Source of the DNA: VXPQ01 sp965248175 | Lineage (GTDB): Bacteria > Bacteroidota > Rhodothermia > Rhodothermales > VXPQ01 | Direction of reading: 5' to 3' | Assembly: GCA_965248175.1 (NCBI GenBank) | Contig: OZ252093.1 | Location: 1,302,001-1,366,000 of the forward strand | DNA length: 64,000 nucleotides | Shown: positions 61,631 through 64,000 of the stretch, one piece after another | Layout: every line of letters begins with the position of its first letter | Position numbering within the stretch: position 1 is the first letter of the stretch | Translations under genes and position numbers: made by a program | The notes under the pieces: model-generated | The model's input: only the letters and a program-made list of their open reading frames with translations | Databases searched by the model: none | Told to the model about the DNA's origin: nothing

Positions 61631-64000
61631 TGGGCCCTGCCGTATTCATACGCTTGCCTATGCATGGCTTTACGACCGTACGAATTCCGATCGCATGGGT
61701 GGCGGTTGCGCTTGCCGTATTGTTCACGGGCTGTACCCGGGATACGCTTTTCAAGCGGCTGTCGCCGGAGGATACGGGCATCGGGTTCCGAAATGACCTT
61801 CCTGCGGATACTTCGTTCAACATTCTCAATTATTTGTATTACTACGATGGCGGCGTCGTCGCTGCGGGGGACGTGAACGGAGATGGTCTCGTCGATCTTT
61901 ATTTCACGGCCAGCGCGCTGCCCAACCGCCTGTACCTGAATCGGGGCGATCTCCGGTTTGAAGACGTGACTGCCGAGGCGGGCGTTGCCGGCGAAGGGGA
62001 TTGGAGCAAGGGGGTCGCCATGGCGGACATCAACGGCGACGGGCTGCTTGACATTCATGTATCCAATGTGGCTTTTCTCGACAAGCAAGGCAGGAACGAG
62101 CTGTTCGTCAACAACGGCGACGGTACGTTCACGGATCGGGCCGCAGCGTACGGCCTGGCGCATGAGGGGTTTTCCACGCAGGCGGCCTTTTTCGACTACG
62201 ACGGGGACGGGGATCTCGATATGTACCTGCTCAATCATTCCCTGCACATCGAGGACACCTACGGTCCCGATACGCTCCGGTACGAACGCCATCCCCGGGC
62301 AGGGGATAAACTTTTCCGAAACGACGGGCCCTTATTTTACCGATGTCAGCGAGTCGGCTGGCGTATATGGCGGACGGATCGGCTACGGGCTGGGTGTAGT
62401 GACAAGCGATTTCGACAGCGACGGTTGTCCGGACATCTTCGTTTCCAACGATTTTCACGAGCACGATTACCTGTACTACAATAACTGCGACGGCACGTTC
62501 GAGGAGTCGATTCGGACGGCTATGGGCCATACCAGCCGTGCTTCCATGGGGAACGATGCAGCCGATTTCAACAACGACGGACGCATTGACCTCATGGTGC
62601 TTGACATGCTTCCGGAGCGTCAGGAGTACCGTAACCGGTCGGATATCGGGGAGCCTCAGGAGATATACGATCTCAAGCGCCGGTTCGGATACCATCACCA
62701 GGTGGTGCGCAATACATTGCAACTCAACCGCGGCCTGCGCCGCTTCAGCGAAATCGGATACCTGGCCGGGGTTGAAGCCACCGACTGGAGTTGGGGAAGC
62801 CTTTTCGCCGATTTCGACAACGACGGCAGGCAGGATGTTTTTGTGACCAACGGCATTCCACATCGTCCGAACGATCTGGATTATGCGCAGCTCGCAGCGT
62901 CTCCGGGCGTACAGGCCGCCCTTGCGCGAAAAATCACGCCGGAAACCTATGCGCTGATCGAACGCATGCCGGAAGTGCGCATTGCCAATTATGCCTTCGG
63001 CAATGACGGAGGACTTACCTTCACCAACCGGACGCGCGCCTGGGGCCTGGATGACCCGGGTTTTTCCAACGGGGTCGTGTACGCGGATCTCGACAACGAT
63101 GGCGACCTCGATCTTGTCGTCAACAATATCGATGAGCCTGCAGCGGTCTACGAGAATCGTGCGGATCGCTTGCCCGATCGCCATTCCGTGCGGGTGCGCC
63201 TCGAGGGTCAGGGGGCGAATACGGCGGGCATTGGAGCGAAAGTTATGCTCCATACCCAAGGCACTGTGCAGGTGCGGGAGCACATGCCTGTCCGGGGATG
63301 GCAATCGTCTGTGGATCCGCGCCTGCATATTGGGCTCGGCGCTGCAACGATCATAGATACCTTGCTTGTGATCTGGCCCGATGGCCGTCGCCAGACCCTG
63401 ACCGACGTTGCGGCGGACCGGATGCTCGTGCTGCGCCAGGAGGACGCCACGGAAATTCATCGCTCCCTGCGGCAGCCTGTCCCTCTCTTTGAGGACGTTA
63501 CCTCGTCGTTCGATTTTTCCTTCCGGCATGAAGAGAATGTGTACTTCGATTTCAACCGGGAAGGGCTGATGCCGCACAAAATCTCGACGGAGGGGCCTGC
63601 GTTTACCATAGGCGATGTCAATGGCGACGGGCGGGCGGATGTTTTTGCAGGCGGGGCGAAAAGGCAGGCCGCGCGCCTTTTCCTGCAGCGGCCCGACGGT
63701 CTTTTTGCTCCGGGTCCCGATGCGCCCTGGCGCGCGGACAGTCTGCATGAGGATGTGGATGCTGCTTTTTTCGACGCCAATGGCGATGGGGCCCTTGATC
63801 TGTATGTCGTGAGTGGGGGCAACGAGTACTGGGGATAGGCCGAAGCGCTGCTCGACCGTCTGTATCTCGGCGACGGAACAGGCGGCTTTGTGCGCGACTC
63901 CGGTGCGCTGCCGCCTCGCTACGTCAACGGATGCTGCGTGGCGCCCCACGATTTCGATGGGGATGGAGATGTGGATCTGTTTGCAGGGGGGCGGGTGGAG
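61630..64000 (+). pseudogene. CRTAC1 family FG-GAP/ASPIC-UnbV lipoprotein 2, frameshift and in-frame stop, runs off window
   Basis: Tandem paralogue of the previous gene, starting in its stop codon (TGATG); a second ATG at 61660 gives a shorter lipoprotein signal (lipobox FTGC). Same order: propeller repeats (GDVNGDGLVDLYFTAS; FFDYDGDGDLDMYLLNHS), YHHQVVRNTLQLNRG, ASPIC/UnbV (EGQGANTAGIGAKVML; VIWPDGRRQTL), then a second propeller. One extra T near 62333 (CCCTTATTTTAC) shifts the frame at GPYFTDVSESAG. A TAG at 63836-63838 interrupts the reading, after which the same frame continues with family sequence (LLDRLYLGDGTGGF; DFDGDGDVDLFAGG) to the window edge. Confidence 0.85.

Noticed and set aside
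59370..62340. Programmed frameshifting in the two CRTAC1 genes
   Set aside because: No slippery heptamer is present at either break, the sites differ, and both are explained by a single extra base.
1..64000. CRISPR arrays or rRNA genes
   Set aside because: No regularly spaced short repeats and no rRNA-like sequence were seen anywhere in the window.

Overview
The window looks like a chromosome segment from a GC-rich, Gram-negative heterotroph of the Bacteroidota/Rhodothermota/Balneolota side of the tree, probably aquatic. The grounds are a PorQ-like type IX secretion protein, SusC/SusD proteins, TonB-dependent receptors with a carboxypeptidase-like N-terminal domain, DUF4249-type lipoproteins, CRTAC1/FG-GAP lipoproteins and a SecA with large insertions. 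This is inference from protein families; no rRNA is present.

Region 1 (about 1-38.7 kb) is mostly intact core genome. It holds a partial three-repeat protein of unknown function, an outer-membrane barrel, Mrp plus NifU-type Fe-S proteins, an M20 amidohydrolase with a DUF58 protein, pyrR-pyrB, an HsdR_N-type nuclease-domain protein with CysQ, a DtxR regulator, tRNA-Gln-prs-rplY-pth-hppA, an E2 acyltransferase, a tyrosine-recombinase homologue lacking two catalytic arginines, porQ, a DUF4249-like lipoprotein with its TonB receptor, secA, recN, a phosphohexomutase, a galM-msrA-aldo/keto reductase operon, a NotI-like restriction-modification pair, a UlaG-like hydrolase and a MetE-like/FKBP pair. 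The exception is 7.9-10.1 kb, where an RND pump remnant and a cytochrome P450 remnant lie directly behind pyrB.

Region 2 (38.7-51.2 kb) is an accessory island. It contains three copies or fragments of one IS3-family element, an IS66 scrap, a 63-bp tandem repeat, three sulfatases and a glycoside hydrolase family 2 lipoprotein, which together suggest degradation of a sulfated galactan. One sulfatase is fused in frame to the signal peptide and plug start of a Proteobacteria-style TonB receptor and carries a strong Shine-Dalgarno sequence, so this part may have come from another phylum. A complete IS3 copy (49954-51234) separates the first codons of a GH32-like gene from the C-terminal half of a susC gene. 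Its orfA ends on a correctly phased TTTTTTA slippery heptamer.

Region 3 (51.2-64 kb) is a nutrient-uptake and surface-lipoprotein region: SusC remnant, intact SusD, a stand-alone TonB plug lipoprotein, a second DUF4249/TonB receptor pair, and two tandem CRTAC1 (FG-GAP + ASPIC/UnbV) lipoproteins. Nearly every large gene here except susD has one or more frameshifts or an in-frame stop, unlike the clean core region. That indicates either decay of accessory genes or local sequence error.
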